From: Mesostigma viride | Taxonomy: Eukaryota; Streptophyta; Mesostigmatophyceae; Mesostigmatales; Mesostigmataceae | NCBI GenBank assembly: GCA_009746045.1 | Contig: RPFO01000539.1 | Span: forward strand, 1 to 64,000 | Reading direction: 5' to 3' | Length of the DNA stretch: 64,000 nt | Shown: positions 10,164-21,729 of the stretch, one piece after another | How the letters are laid out: each line of letters starts with the position of its first letter | How positions within the stretch are numbered: position 1 is the first letter of the stretch | Notes under the pieces: generated by a model | Databases searched by the model: none | Told to the model about the DNA's origin: nothing | Seen by the model: only the letters and a program-made list of their open reading frames with translations | Program-made: the position numbers and the translations under genes

Positions 10164-12005
10164 GCTCGGAGAAGGAAGAGGTTTACGAGGAGGAAGAGGG
10201 GGAGGAGGAAGAGGGGGAGGAGGATATTGCTGAGGGGCACCCGCCCGGGGTGGGTGGGGGGCAGGCGGAGGGGGAGAAAGGGGATGGGGATGGGGAGGAG
10301 GGAGGAGGGGGGAGGGGGAGAGGGACGGGGGAGGAGATGGAAGGGGAGGGAAAAAGCGCAGTCGGGATGATGGAGGCTCGCGGGAGGAGACAATGGGGGG
10401 GATGAAGACAAAAGGGGGGGAGGTAAGCGCCAGCGTGCTGGTGAAGGAGACTCGAGGCCTGTCGTTGGAAACGCCGGCGGGCGTATCTGTGATGAGGAGG
10501 GGGATCGCCAGCGGGAGGGAGGCTCGCGGCCTGTTACTGGAAACGCCGGCGGGCGTATCTGTGATGAGGAGGGGGATCGCCAGCAGGAAGGAGGCTCGCG
10601 GCCTGTTACTGGAAACGCCGGCGGGCGTATCTGTGATGAGGATGGGGATCGCCAGCAGGAAGCAGGCTCGCGGCCTGTTACTGGTAGCGCCGGCGGGCGT
10701 TCCCGATTTACGGGAGGCGGTCGTGTCCAACAGGTGGGAATGAGGCCTCGTCAGGATTCATGGGGACCCCCGGTTGAGGGGACCCCCGCCCTCGCCTCGG
10801 TTTCTTTGGGTCTGGGTGACGATCCCGTACCGTCGTCAGGAAGGACGGTTGTGATGACTTTGCCCCCCCGCTCGACGGGGATGGAGCAATGCCCGAACAC
10901 GATACTGCTGAATGAGGATGACGATCCGGAGCCGTCGGCTGACACGGATTTTGTTGCGAGCACCCCACTGCAGAAGAGGGTATTGGAGGCTCGTAACGTG
11001 GAGGGTCCGCCGAAAGTCTCAGGTGGAGGGCCGGCGTTTGCCGGATTGATGCGCCCGACTGAGGTGGTCGATGTTGAGGCGCCGCCAGGGACATCGGCCG
11101 GACACTATACCGCATTGATGGAGCCCTTCGATCGACCAAGGATGCCCTTCCACGCTCCAACGGTACATTCGGCCGGTAAATTTCATTTTCAATAAACGAG
11201 TTTAATAAGTACCTTAATATATATTTCTACATAAGTTTTTTTGCATCAGTCCATGGCTTCATTGATTTCTCACACGACCCTTCCGTATTCATGTTAATTG
11301 GCATGTGCTTACGTGCAGGGAAAGGCGAAGAAGAAACTCCAGTTCGGTTTCCCCGTGGATCCGCGTCTGGGACTGTGTCCAGAGAGGCCGGCCGTGTTGT
11401 TGGCCAGGCCGCGGTCGGCGAACCAGTTGCACAACCGGGGGCGGGAGGGGACGAGCTCCCACCCAACCCACGCACCAGCCTTACCGTGCGGTCAGCCAGA
11501 AAAAACGTACGAAGAGTTGATGGCAGAGGCGGCGGCTGCGCAGGGGCAGAAGGCAAAACGTCGGGGAGGGGGCAGGCGAGGGGCGGGGCAGGAGACGGAG
11601 GGTGCCGACGAACCTGCACAGCCGCAGAAGGGTGGTGGTCAGGGCAGAGATGCGACGGCCGAAAACCGAATCAGGGACGTTCGGCCGGACGTCCGGATGC
11701 GCTTTATGGATGGCGCGAAACTGAGTCGCGGAGGTTGGAGTTCGAAATGGGTAGACGAGGTGTGCATAAACTGGGAGCACAAGTACCCCAAGAAGGAAGA
11801 TTTTCCGCTCTTTGGCACCCTCCTGGGCAAAGAGAGGGAGAAGGTGGTGTTCAGATGGTTTGATGAAGGGCACGACCTCGGTTGGAGTAATGAGTGCGAG
11901 CAAAAGTTTCGTTTCCCTCTGAAGTTCGCTAGAGAACATGTTACTCTCCTGAAGGAAGGCGCCAGCTGGGACAACATTCCTTCATATCGACCTGGCAAGC
12001 GATGA
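4989..12005 (+). CDS. Large eight-exon hypothetical protein (about 1,830 aa), last gene of the array
   Basis: Exons read from splice sites and frame: 4989-5663, 5785-5841, 5969-6049, 6174-6680, 7123-8310, 8567-10422, 10734-11162, 11319-12005. Every junction is GT-AG and phase 0. The N-terminus is Pro/Ala/Gln-rich and disordered. Exon 4 holds a charged helical domain. Exon 5 is globular and contains a VLDGNH segment recalling the DGNHR motif of ParB/sulfiredoxin-like folds (weak). Exon 6 has a globular region, a poly-Asp run from a GAT repeat (10105-10160), then Glu/Gly-rich sequence. Exon 8 ends in a conserved-looking 110-residue domain. Read straight, exon 6 meets a stop at 10403; one missing base in the G-rich stretch near 10300-10350 would let it continue into the donor at 10423. 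Introns 3-6 carry the GC-rich element. Family unknown; it could be two genes. Confidence 0.6.
6105..6125 (+). repeat. GC-rich array element in intron 3 of the large gene
   Basis: Single copy GTTACGACGGCCGGCGTTTC inside the 124-base intron 6050-6173. Confidence 0.8.
6681..7122 (+). repeat. Intron 4: three ~151-bp tandem repeats, each with the GC-rich element
   Basis: Elements at 6738, 6889 and 7041 (TTGCGACGGCCGGCGTTTCT). Each unit also repeats the exon-end/donor context GAGGTAAGT and the TACCTCTG...GTGAGGGGGGCT block (donor-like copies at 6681, about 6832 and about 6983). The unit therefore looks like a duplicated exon-intron boundary; only the first donor continues an open exon, and the middle copy has lost GT. 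Confidence 0.85.
8311..8566 (+). repeat. Intron 5: three ~69-bp tandem repeats, each with the GC-rich element
   Basis: Elements at 8320, 8390 and 8457 (TGCGACCGCCGGCGTTTCT). The unit differs from that in intron 4, so the element was amplified independently here. Confidence 0.85.
10105..10160 (+). repeat. (GAT)n microsatellite encoding poly-Asp
   Basis: Uninterrupted GAT repeat inside exon 6 of the large gene, in frame for aspartate. Confidence 0.9.
10467..10703 (-). repeat. Intron 6: four 72-bp tandem repeats with the element in inverted orientation
   Basis: GAAACGCCGGCGGGCGTATC at 10467, 10539 and 10611 and a diverged copy at 10681-10702. Read on the minus strand this is the same element as in the other gaps. 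The period is 72 bases, a multiple of three, so the block stays open when read through; retention as coding sequence is a possible alternative. Confidence 0.8.
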
Positions 12006-12559
12006 TGGGCGAGGACTTTGCACGAAATCGCGTTTTGCACGTAATTGCCCACCGCAACGTGGAGAAATGCAGATGTACATAGTAGTTGGATCAGTTACCG
12101 TGACTTTGGGCAGTTTAGTAGTTGGGGTGACGTGTCCAATGTATATATGGTGGGGCGCGTCCAAGGGGGTCCACGCTGATTGAGCACTTGCATGTGTTCT
12201 TTCAACATATTCGGACATGTATGAAATGAATAAATTGTTTGGACGATTGCAAATTGATTGATTGAAGAATGAGATACCATTAATAATTGAAAAATGTAAA
12301 ACCTCATTGTGAATTTGTACTTCAAACTTTCACATGCATGCCCCAAATTGTGCATTTGTGCAGGTTTTAATTATGAGAAGTAGCATTTCTCTACAAATAT
12401 TGAGAAATTTAGGGGCACTTGGGGTTGTTGGCCATGTTCATTCATGATAAAATGGACTTTTTATGCTGTAACATCATATTCCACTAGTCCAAAACGCTGC
12501 TTTCATGACGTCAAAAGTACCAGCAATGGCCCTAGGTTGGAGCAGTAGATGTTGGGGAC
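12006..12559. other. Intergenic stretch, no gene seen
   Basis: AT-rich sequence between the large gene and the retrotransposon's left LTR. No domain, tRNA or clear repeat was recognised. The left LTR may begin somewhat upstream of 12560, but homology to the right LTR is only visible from about there. Confidence 0.6.
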
Positions 12560-13788
12560 GCCCCTATGCACAAGACCGGTGACGTGCGCAAGGAATTTGT
12601 TTTCTACGCATTTTCGACAAAGGCTAGTGACCGGGGGGGTACACTAGCGCTAGCAGCAGAAGAGCGGACGAAAGTGTACGTGCGCGCGCCCCGGGCCAGG
12701 CACAGCTGGGCGCGCAGCACGTACTGACTTGAGCGGACGGCAGCACAAGTGCGCAGCGTCGAGAGGATCATACGCGAGTTAGGACAGCTGGAGCTGGAGC
12801 TGGAGCTGGACTGCTGGACTTCAACAGCGCCAAGGCTATTGACAGGCCAGGTGTCTTTGTGGTGTAGAATAGCGGGTCAACGTTATGAGGACTGGACAGA
12901 AAATGGAAAAGGACAATTTGCGGTGCGGAGCCAGATCGCTGGAATGAATGCGAAATCGCTGGCAGCCCTACAAAGGGATTTCTTCTAGAAAGGAACGATT
13001 GGACGCAATGTTTGCTGGGCCACTCACACGCAAGGTGTGAGCGTGCAGATTGTCTGAAGGATATTATGCTTCGACCTTGGTGGACGTGACTCAATGCCGG
13101 ACATTCCCAGGGACAGAAATGCCGGAGCCTCTAGGAGATGAGATCGGCAACAGGGTAGCAATTTAGATTTGTCGGGATGCCTTCCTGCTTTTGTTGGCAT
13201 GTGTGGTAGAAAGCCAGGACGGCAACTGGAATGCGGTTTCTATTTGCATGGTTCAGGCAGCAAGATAGTTTTGGCATTCCTGGCTGGACTGACAAGTGTG
13301 GCGTGTGTCATGCGTGTGGCATGACGAATGGTTTGGTTCATAGTCGAAGAGGACTCTCACGCAGCGTGTATAGTCTCTTCGAGTCTCTCGTTAGTGGCCT
13401 TCGTGTTTCTCCCTTTCCTTGGGAGCAAGGCCGGTAGCATGTCATGGAGCGCTGCCTAACTGCGGGCTCGTGAGCATGGAGTGCATCGATATTGAGACTA
13501 TCAACGTGTTGTAATTGTATTAACTTTCTCAATAAATTCCGCATGTGCGGCTTCATCATCAGACTGTGCAAAGTGTGTGTTGTGAAAGCATTGTTCTATA
13601 GCAGGGGAGGCAAAAGCACCCTCTTGCACCATCATATTGTCGCAATTAGAGTAGTTGGAGCGTCTAGCTAACGCCCCAGCAAGGATATTCAAACGCGGCA
13701 CGCGACGGTACACAAGGGGATCAAGAAGGTGGTCATCAGACACGAGGGACAGTTCCTTGTCCTCGGCTGAGAGCCTCTCTTTTCATTA
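12560..13788 (+). repeat. Left LTR of the Ty3/gypsy element (5' part apparently missing)
   Basis: From TATGCACAAGACCGGTGACG onward this matches 39510-40722 base for base, apart from about 15-20 substitutions and small indels (roughly 98% by eye). It ends in TCTTTTCATTA. The right copy has about 180 more bases at its start (39328-39505) that have no counterpart here, so this LTR is truncated or rearranged at its outer end. An AATAAA motif lies near 13531. No clear tRNA primer-binding site (no TGG-beginning 18-mer) was seen just after it. Confidence 0.8.
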
Positions 13789-14060
13789 CTCGAAGAGACT
13801 AGCTCCATCTGCAAAGGAACATTTTCATTTCAGCAAAGAGAGACGGTGTGCAGTTTTCTGGGGAAGACTAGCACACATAGTGGCCTGATCAACCATTAAG
13901 TCTTTCAGATTAGACCGTTGCTACTTGGTAGTGGTTGTGGCAGTTTATGTCATATCACACTAGGTCGGTCACAGCGTTTTTGGCAAGCCACGCAGGCTGT
14001 GCCAACACGGGCGTCGACACCGACGGGCAGGAGCTCGCCAGGGTCGATACCACCATCAAC

Positions 14061-16701
14061 ATGTCAGGAACTGACCCCACAGCATCAGGCAGTGGTGGGT
14101 CAGCGCCGGCAGCTACGGGCGGTCAAGCAACTGACCCGCCCAGCGGTCGTCTCGGCACTAGTGCGGACACCGCTTTGTTAGGTAATGGAGCGCCTTCCCT
14201 TTCTTCGGCAGGGGACGGTGGTGCTCTTACCCAAGTGCTGCGCCTGCTGCAAGAGCAAGCGGCAGAGCTAGCTGGCGGCACTCCGAGCTCAGCAAGCGAC
14301 GCAGTTATCGCAACAGGCGACGCTTGTTGAAGAAACTGTGCGACTTGCTTTGGAGCGCGCGGAATCTACGGCTGAAGCGAGGCGTGCTACGGAGCGCGCT
14401 GAGCAACGACGGCAGGCGGAGGCAACCACGGAAGCTGCACGCGCCTGCCAAGCTGCGGCCCAACGCGACGCTGAGGCCAGGCAGGCTGCCGACGAGGAGG
14501 CCGCTGCCGAGGAAGCGCGGCGACATGAGGCGCTGCGCGACCAACGCGGACACTTCGACGAAGAGCGCAGTGGGACAGGTCCACTACGCAACGTTGAGCC
14601 CAGTCAGCCACGCGTCGGACCAAGCGGTCAACGGCGGGGCGACGGGGAAATGGCGCAGGATGACGAGCTGCAGCCGAACGTCGGTCGGGTAGGCACCCGG
14701 TCGACTGCCGACGCATCTTATACGCTGGGGGGGAACCTACGGGCACCCAACCAAGGCACGTTATCGTGGCGCGGCGGGTATGGTGCAGCCCCCAGGGGGG
14801 GAGCATCAGGTGGCTTGTTTAGCACAGGTCGGCCACCCATGACGGCGGCAGCAACGCCGTTGGGTGGCACCGCAGGGCGGCCCAGGCTTGGCGGCACTCG
14901 GTCAGACTTCGGCTGGGGCCAAGTCGATCGGGAGGTAGCCAGCATACCATGGGGTGAGGGCGACGACGTCCAGCGACCCCACCGCATGCCGTACGGCGTG
15001 CATGGCGAATCCACTCGTGTGCCATCGCTGCCCAAGGTGGAGCTTCGCGAGAAGTTCACCTCAGCAGGCACGGGTGCGACTTTAGAGGAAGCCTATGAGC
15101 TCTTCCGAGCTCATTGTAACACTTATCGTTATGCCTCGGGGTATCCTCTTCGCCATGAGATGGTGATGGATTTTATTCACCTTTTTTTCCATGACCTGAC
15201 CAAGAAGAAGGTCCAGGTTTTGGTCCAGCATTACCGAGCGCTCGTGGACCGATGTCATCGCACGGACATATGGTTTGCGCTCACGGACATGGGCACACCG
15301 GATCTCGACTCGATCATCTTCGATGTCGACCCGGCAGAGCAGCTGTGGCAGCAACTGCGGCTGGAGTACCCAGTTGAGCACGTCAAGGCCATCGCGGAAT
15401 GGAATGGAGCGTTCACCGTCGCCGAGGGTGAGGATCCGGCTTTCTCCCGGCCTTGACCGGCTTCTCGCGTTTGCGGGCAAAGTGCCTGATTATACGCAGA
15501 CCAACTGGCTTGCCGGTTATGGCGGACTGCAGTGCCCCTGCTGGCCATCGATCTTCCGGAGCCACCCGGTGGGGAGTGGACTTTGGTGACTCTCTGTGCA
15601 GCATTCAAGCGGCTGCTCAGGAAGCGTGCGGAAGGCGAGAAGGGTATCTCGTCTGAGCTGGCTGAGATGCGCAAGAAGATGGCTGAGATGGAGAAGGCCA
15701 TCGCGGTCAAGGGTGGCCAGCGGCTGCCTGGTGCGGGGCGCGGTGAATATGTCGGCACTCAAGGTGGTGGCAACGCCGGTCACGGGGGCAGCGGCGGTGG
15801 CGGTCACGGGGGCAGCGGCGGTGGCGGTCAGGGTGGCAGTGGCGGTGTCAGTCGTGGTGGCGGCGGCAGTGGCTACGGTGGTCGGGGTCGCGGTGGTGGT
15901 CGAGGCGGAGGCGGTCGTCCGCCGACATCGGATGGGACTCAGGAGGCGCAGGGCGTGCAAGGCGCGCTGGGCGCACCCACCCCGTCACGCGGTAAATGTT
16001 ACCTTTGCGACAAGGATGGGCACCTTAGTCGCGAATGTCCAAGCCGCTGCACGAAGCCGCATGGGGCAGACACGAAGTGGCACCTGATGAACAAGTGTCC
16101 AGCCGCGGGCATCAAGACGGTCCATTTCGCCGAGATGGCGGGCAAGACCGACTCGATGGAAGCCCAGGTGGCTGCCATCAAGCATGGTGAGGAGGCGACG
16201 GCGCCCCCCAACCAATTCGAGACGGTGTACCGGGAGGACCCATTCTGGGCGCCCATGCCGGGTGACGTCGAGATCAACGCTGCGGAGGCTACCAAAGGCA
16301 AGCAGGCACGCAGCCCGCTTTCTTTTCAGCAGGCACCCATGTTGCCTGCCGGGCAGTTGCCCGCGTCCTTTTCTATGCCGCTGGCTGGGGTGCAATCTGC
16401 TTTTGAGCATGCGAACCCTGCTGGGCTGGAGCAGCGTAGGCGATTGGCGCCTGTGTACCCAATGCCGTTCATTGTGGACGTACCCATGTTTTCAGCACGG
16501 CAGGTGGTCGACACCTTCGGGCAGAAGGGGGTTGAGTGGCTGGGGTCGGTTGTGTCCGAGATCCAGTTGTTCGCAGATGGGCATGATGTGCGCACCTTGC
16601 GCAATTCTGAGTCCGCCACCTACGGGCGTCAGCCGGTAGAAGCCGCAGTGCCCGTGCCCCAGGCACACCTGGATTTGTACTACAGCACAAGTACAAATTG
16701 A
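14061..16701 (+). pseudogene. gag: gag of the Ty3/gypsy element, frameshifted
   Basis: A likely start is the ATG at 14061 (MSGTDPTASG). A Glu/Ala/Arg-rich helical region (about 14330-14560) follows, then a Pro/Gly-rich linker, a capsid-like segment (about 15060-15550; AYELFRAHCNTYRY), a Gly-rich stretch, and a CCHC zinc knuckle CYLCDKDGHLSREC at 15997-16038 typical of nucleocapsid. The frame breaks three times: near 14275, just before the stop at 15456, and near 15535 where it returns to the original frame. The terminal residues run into the inverted end of the nested insert and stop at 16701. Gag would package the element RNA in cytoplasmic particles. This copy is probably inactive unless the breaks are sequencing indels. 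Confidence 0.75.
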
Positions 16702-16769
16702 TTTTTTTCAACTTTGTTATTTTGTACCTCTCTTAGGTCCAAAGGTAGGAGGTAAGTGTCTCATCATGT

Positions 16770-17160
16770 TTTGACACCGTTGCACCGTTGCACCGTTGCA
16801 CCGTTGCACCGTTGCACCATAAAACTACCATTTTATGATTTTGTATGGTGTCATGAGGTAACATAACGTCCAATACTAATGTTATAATGTCCACAAGCAC
16901 TGCCTAAAGTGGGGTGCCACTGTGCCACCGTTGCACCGTTGCACCGTTGCACCGTTGCACCATAAAACTACCATTTTATGATTTTGTATGGTGTCACGAG
17001 GTAACATAACGTCCAATACTAATGTTATATTGCCCACAAGCACTGCCCAACGTGGGATGCCACTGTGCCACCGTGCCACCGTGCCACCGTGCCACCGTGC
17101 CACCGTGCCACCGTGCCACCGTGCCACCGTGCCACCGTGCCACCGTGCCACCGTGACATG
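16770..17160. repeat. Left subterminal short-repeat arrays
   Basis: CCGTTGCA repeats at about 16778-16816 and 16926-16962 and CCGTGCCA repeats at about 17066-17155. The first two blocks are part of a ~148-bp tandem duplication that includes ACTACCATTTTATG. Confidence 0.85.
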
Positions 17161-17389
17161 TCTTGACACACACATTAATCCGAAAACCCATTTTCTTCCC
17201 CTGGAAATTATTTGGAGAAGGAATAATGGTCAGTTTGACCTCAAATTTGGCACCAAGGTTCCTTATCAGATATCTTATGATGCCATGTGGTCAAAAAAAA
17301 TTTTGGGAGTCGGCAGCATGGTAACATGGTGACATTTGCTAGCAAAGAATACCGTATTTTCAGCACTTTCTGGCATGTACGCATATATA

Positions 17390-18650
17390 AAGACTCCAAA
17401 TGAACTCAGTTGGGCCTGGGACTTTGCACATGTTCTAAACACATCCCATGCAGCATGCCCACAAAGCTGCAGGCTGGTTGGATGACAAATAGGTGACAAA
17501 TGCTAGCATAAATACCCCCAAAATGCAGTTTTTCATGGTTTTTCAAGGGTTTTATCACACATATGCATACATAATGACTCCAAATGAACTCAGTTGGGCC
17601 TGGGACTTTGCACATGTTCTAAACACATCCCATGCAGCATGCCCACAAAGTTGCAGGCTGGTTGGATGACAAATAGGTGACTGATGGTAGCATAAATACC
17701 CCCAAAATGCAGTTTTTCATGGTTTTTCAAGGGTTTTATCACACATATGCATACATAATGACTCCAAATGAACTCAGTTGGGCCTGGGACTTTGCACATG
17801 CTCTAAACACATCCCATGCAGCATGCCTACAAAGTTGCAGGCTGGTTGGATGACAAATAGGTGACAAATGCTAGCATAAATACCCCAAGAATGCAGTTTT
17901 TCATGGTTTTTCAAGGGTTTTATCACACATATGCATACATAATGACACCAATAGAGCTCAGTTGGAGCTGGAACTTTGCACATGTTCTAAACACATCCCA
18001 TGCAGCATGCCCACAAAGTTGCAGGCTGGTTGGATGACAAATAGGTGACAAATGCTAGCATAAATACCCCCAAATGCAGTTTTTCATGGTTTTTCAAGGG
18101 TTTTATCACACATATGCATACATAATGACTCCAAATGAACTCAGTTGGAGCTGGGACTTTGCACATGTTCTAAACACATCCCATGCAGCATGCCCACAAA
18201 GTTGCAGGCTGGTTGGATGACAAATAGGTGACAAATGCTAGCATAAATACCCCAAGAATGCAGTTTTTCTTGGTTTTCCAAGGGTTTTATCACACATATG
18301 CATACATAATGACACCAATAGAGCTCAGTTGGAGCTGGAACTTTGCACATGCTCTAAACACATCCCATGCAGCATGCCCACAAAGTTGCAGGCTGGTTGG
18401 ATGACAAAATGGTGACTGATGGTAGCGAACCCCCCCCCCAAATGCAGTTTTTCTTGGTTTTCCAAGGTTTCCAACACATGGGTGCCTATATCAATGAACT
18501 CAGTCAAGCCTAGAAATTTGCACAGCTCATAAAAACATCTATGTTAACTGCCCACAAGAAATTCAGACTGTTTGCGTGACAAATAGGTGACAGATGCTAG
18601 CAAACATAGCACAAAAATGGCAGTTCCTAGTAATTGTTTTTCGTGGGTTT
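17390..18650. repeat. ~184-bp satellite, about six to seven units
   Basis: Near-identical units repeat every 183-184 bases between 17390 and 18420, each with AACTCAGTTGG, CATCCCATGCAGCATG and CAAATGCTAGCATAAATAC blocks. Diverged units continue to about 18650. Short open frames recurring every 184 bases on the minus strand are a by-product. Confidence 0.9.
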
Positions 18651-18843
18651 CATCCCATAGTTGAATGTCAACCATTCCAGTTTGGGATATATAGTCAGGT
18701 TCCCAACAACACATCTAGATGATATATTATGTGATATTGCAGGAAGGCAGACTTAGGGGCACACGCCCATGATACAACGTCAACATGTACATCAACAACA
18801 CACACGTAACTTAGCTAATCATCATAATAAAAAGCACACCTTC

Positions 18844-19250
<407 letters not shown>

Positions 19251-20426
19251 CCCACCACACCATCCAAGGCTGCCTGCCTCCTGTGTGTCTTCCAGGTCCA
19301 GACCAGCCTGACCTGGTAGTGTCGTCAGCTTGCGAGCGTTCCCACGTGCCTACCTATGTGGCTGGCAACATGCGTAAACCCATTCATGCATGCGTGCATG
19401 CACGCATGCGACCATATTTGAACATATCTGTCCAGGCCTGCCAAAACATGACCATGCAAAGATACACGCAAACTAGCGTACCAGCGGCAAGCATGTGTGC
19501 AAATATAAACGGCTGTTCGCCTGCCCCTCTGCCTGCACTTCATCCTGCCTGTCAGTATGTCTGCCGACACAGGATGCAGGAGGGAGGCCGCCTTCCACAG
19601 GCTAATCCCACCAAGGAAATGAAATAAAGCGCATGAAAGCAAAGCAACCAACAGCAAGAGGCAAAAGGTTACATAGATGAATGCCACATGCAAGACGTAT
19701 GGACAACATGACAGTCAAGGCGCCATAATACCCTGAGCATCCATAACATTGACGCAGTCAGGTGCGGCAATTTATCAATGCAGGTGTTTGCGGCCGTCGA
19801 ATCCACGGCAGCGGTGCCAGACGGAAGAACAGCACACATCCTAGGTCCCGCAAAGAATTTCTTCAGCGGCCACCGACAGCACCGGAAAATAAAATTCCAG
19901 CAAGAAACGCAACAAATAATAACAAACCCTGACTAGACCTCCATTTTCAACCACCCTATCACCCTAAACCAGAACTGCGGCTCACCAGATGCTCCGGAGG
20001 TCAAGCAGTATCCAGTTTTCACTTACGCACGTTTCCGCAGTATTCTCACGGCATTCCCATCGGCAGCTACCTCGGTCCGCCCCAAAAATGCTGTACGATG
20101 GAGCCCATGGATGTATCCCGCATTCGACGCCTTTTTGAAGTGATCGCGTCACGTAGGCAGCTGTAGGCACACGATTCACACGATTCCGGATAGCCCAGTT
20201 TTTCATTCTTTGATCATCGCAATCGGTCGCTATATGCATGACTCCAACCTCAGCGTGGAGCGATGCAGACTGAGAAATGTAGCAATTATACACATAAGCA
20301 CGAGATTTTTTCACAGATTTCTTTCTGAAACGATTGTTTTCGCAGCAAGAATGGGAAATGCCGTCTCCATAGCTCCACGAGCTGACGACCTCGCCATCAT
20401 ACTAATGAAGTGAGTTGCATGTACTA
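19251..20426. other. Non-coding stretch between microsatellite and inner element
   Basis: No convincing gene. A 20-codon frame starting MGNAVSI at 20351 ends in a donor-like GTGAGT just before the inner element and may be a chance match. Confidence 0.5.
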
Positions 20427-21249
20427 AGGGTGGTTTTACCGGATTAGGATACATTTGCACGGCTTCAAATGTATCCTAAATGCACCATTGGCAAACATGG
20501 TTTCTGGACATGGTCGATATCATTAATATGTTTGGCAAGCATAATATGATCATGCTTGCCAAAGATGTTGTCTCTTTTCATATTTCACACATATATTATC
20601 GGCCTCGGCGTGCCATGCTTCCACGTTTGTTGTCTCTTTTCATATATTGTGAATATGATCAATAAAATTCCAAACATGACCATGTTGGAGACTTCAAGTG
20701 GAGCATCATGATTACTGTTTTCACTATTACGTAACCCATGGTTCATGTTAACATGGCATAATGAGCAATCCTATTGACCCCATGACTAATGGTGAAGTTA
20801 ATAAAGTTACATCGTGGCACGTCACTATAGCATCAAGTTGCATCATTGTGCATAAAGTAGTTTAGCACTGAGTTGGCATGCCAACACCAGGTACACTAAA
20901 TAAATTAAAACCAGAATTGATAAACAACCCAGTATCCAAATACAGTATCCATATATATGCAGGTCGTACTACAGGTACAGCCACGGCTGCCACGCGGCTT
21001 CTGCAGCGATCACGCTCTTTCTCCTAGACAATTGCTCTACTGGTCCCTACAGGTCGGTCGACTTGGACCATGATGCGTCAAGAACAGTTAATTGACCGAC
21101 TTAAACAAGATGTTTGTCTACATGCAGCTGTCTGCACCTAACTAACGCGAAACCGCGTGCTACCAAATATAGGGGCAAATGCATGAGTAACACATGTCAA
21201 CGCACAACCGGTGGAAATCACGCGATACCAACCGCGGCAACAGTGGTGT

Positions 21250-21725
21250 GAACATAGCGGGCACTGACATGCAAAAAAGCACCAGCAGCGGCATCAGTAG
21301 CAAATTGTAGTAGCGGAACAATAGCCACTACATCAATGCAACAACACATCAGCCCAGCAACACAGCAGCAGCATGACCGTAGCACAGCAGCAGCACAACT
21401 GTAGCACATCAACACGGCCGCATAGCAGGAGCACAAGTCAGCGCAGCAGCAACTTAGTATGCCGATTCCTGAATTTCCTATCAGTGGACTATAGTCCATT
21501 GATAGGAAATTCACTAATAGGCAGTACTAGCTCAGCAGCACGGCAGCAATGCAGCAGTGCATCAACACAGCAGCACGACAGCAATACATCAGCGGCACGG
21601 CAGCAATGCAGCAACACATCAGCACAATAGCACAGCAGCAGTACGGCAGCAATGCAGCAGCAATAGCATGGCAGCACAGCAGCAGCAGCAGCACATGAGC
21701 AGCTCAATGACAACAACGCTGCTTG
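21250..21725. repeat. Imperfect CAGCA-rich repeat with a 20-bp hairpin
   Basis: AGCAGCAC-type imperfect repeats lie downstream of the minus-strand gene's stop. At 21471-21512 there is an inverted repeat with a 20-base stem (19/20 matches) and a 2-base loop: GAATTTCCTATCA ... TGATAGGAAATTC. Confidence 0.8.
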
Positions 21726-21729
21726 CGCT

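Noticed and set aside
13789-13930. Primer-binding site after the left LTR
   Set aside because: No 12-18 base stretch beginning TGG that I could match to a tRNA 3' end; left unassigned.
17390-18650. CRISPR-like array
   Set aside because: The whole 184-bp unit is conserved, with no variable spacers, so it is a satellite; the genome is eukaryotic.
20351-20412. Short MGNAVSI exon with acceptor-like and donor-like borders just left of the inner element
   Set aside because: Only 20 codons, no partner exon found, and donor-like GTGAGT also occurs by chance at 29845; too weak to call.
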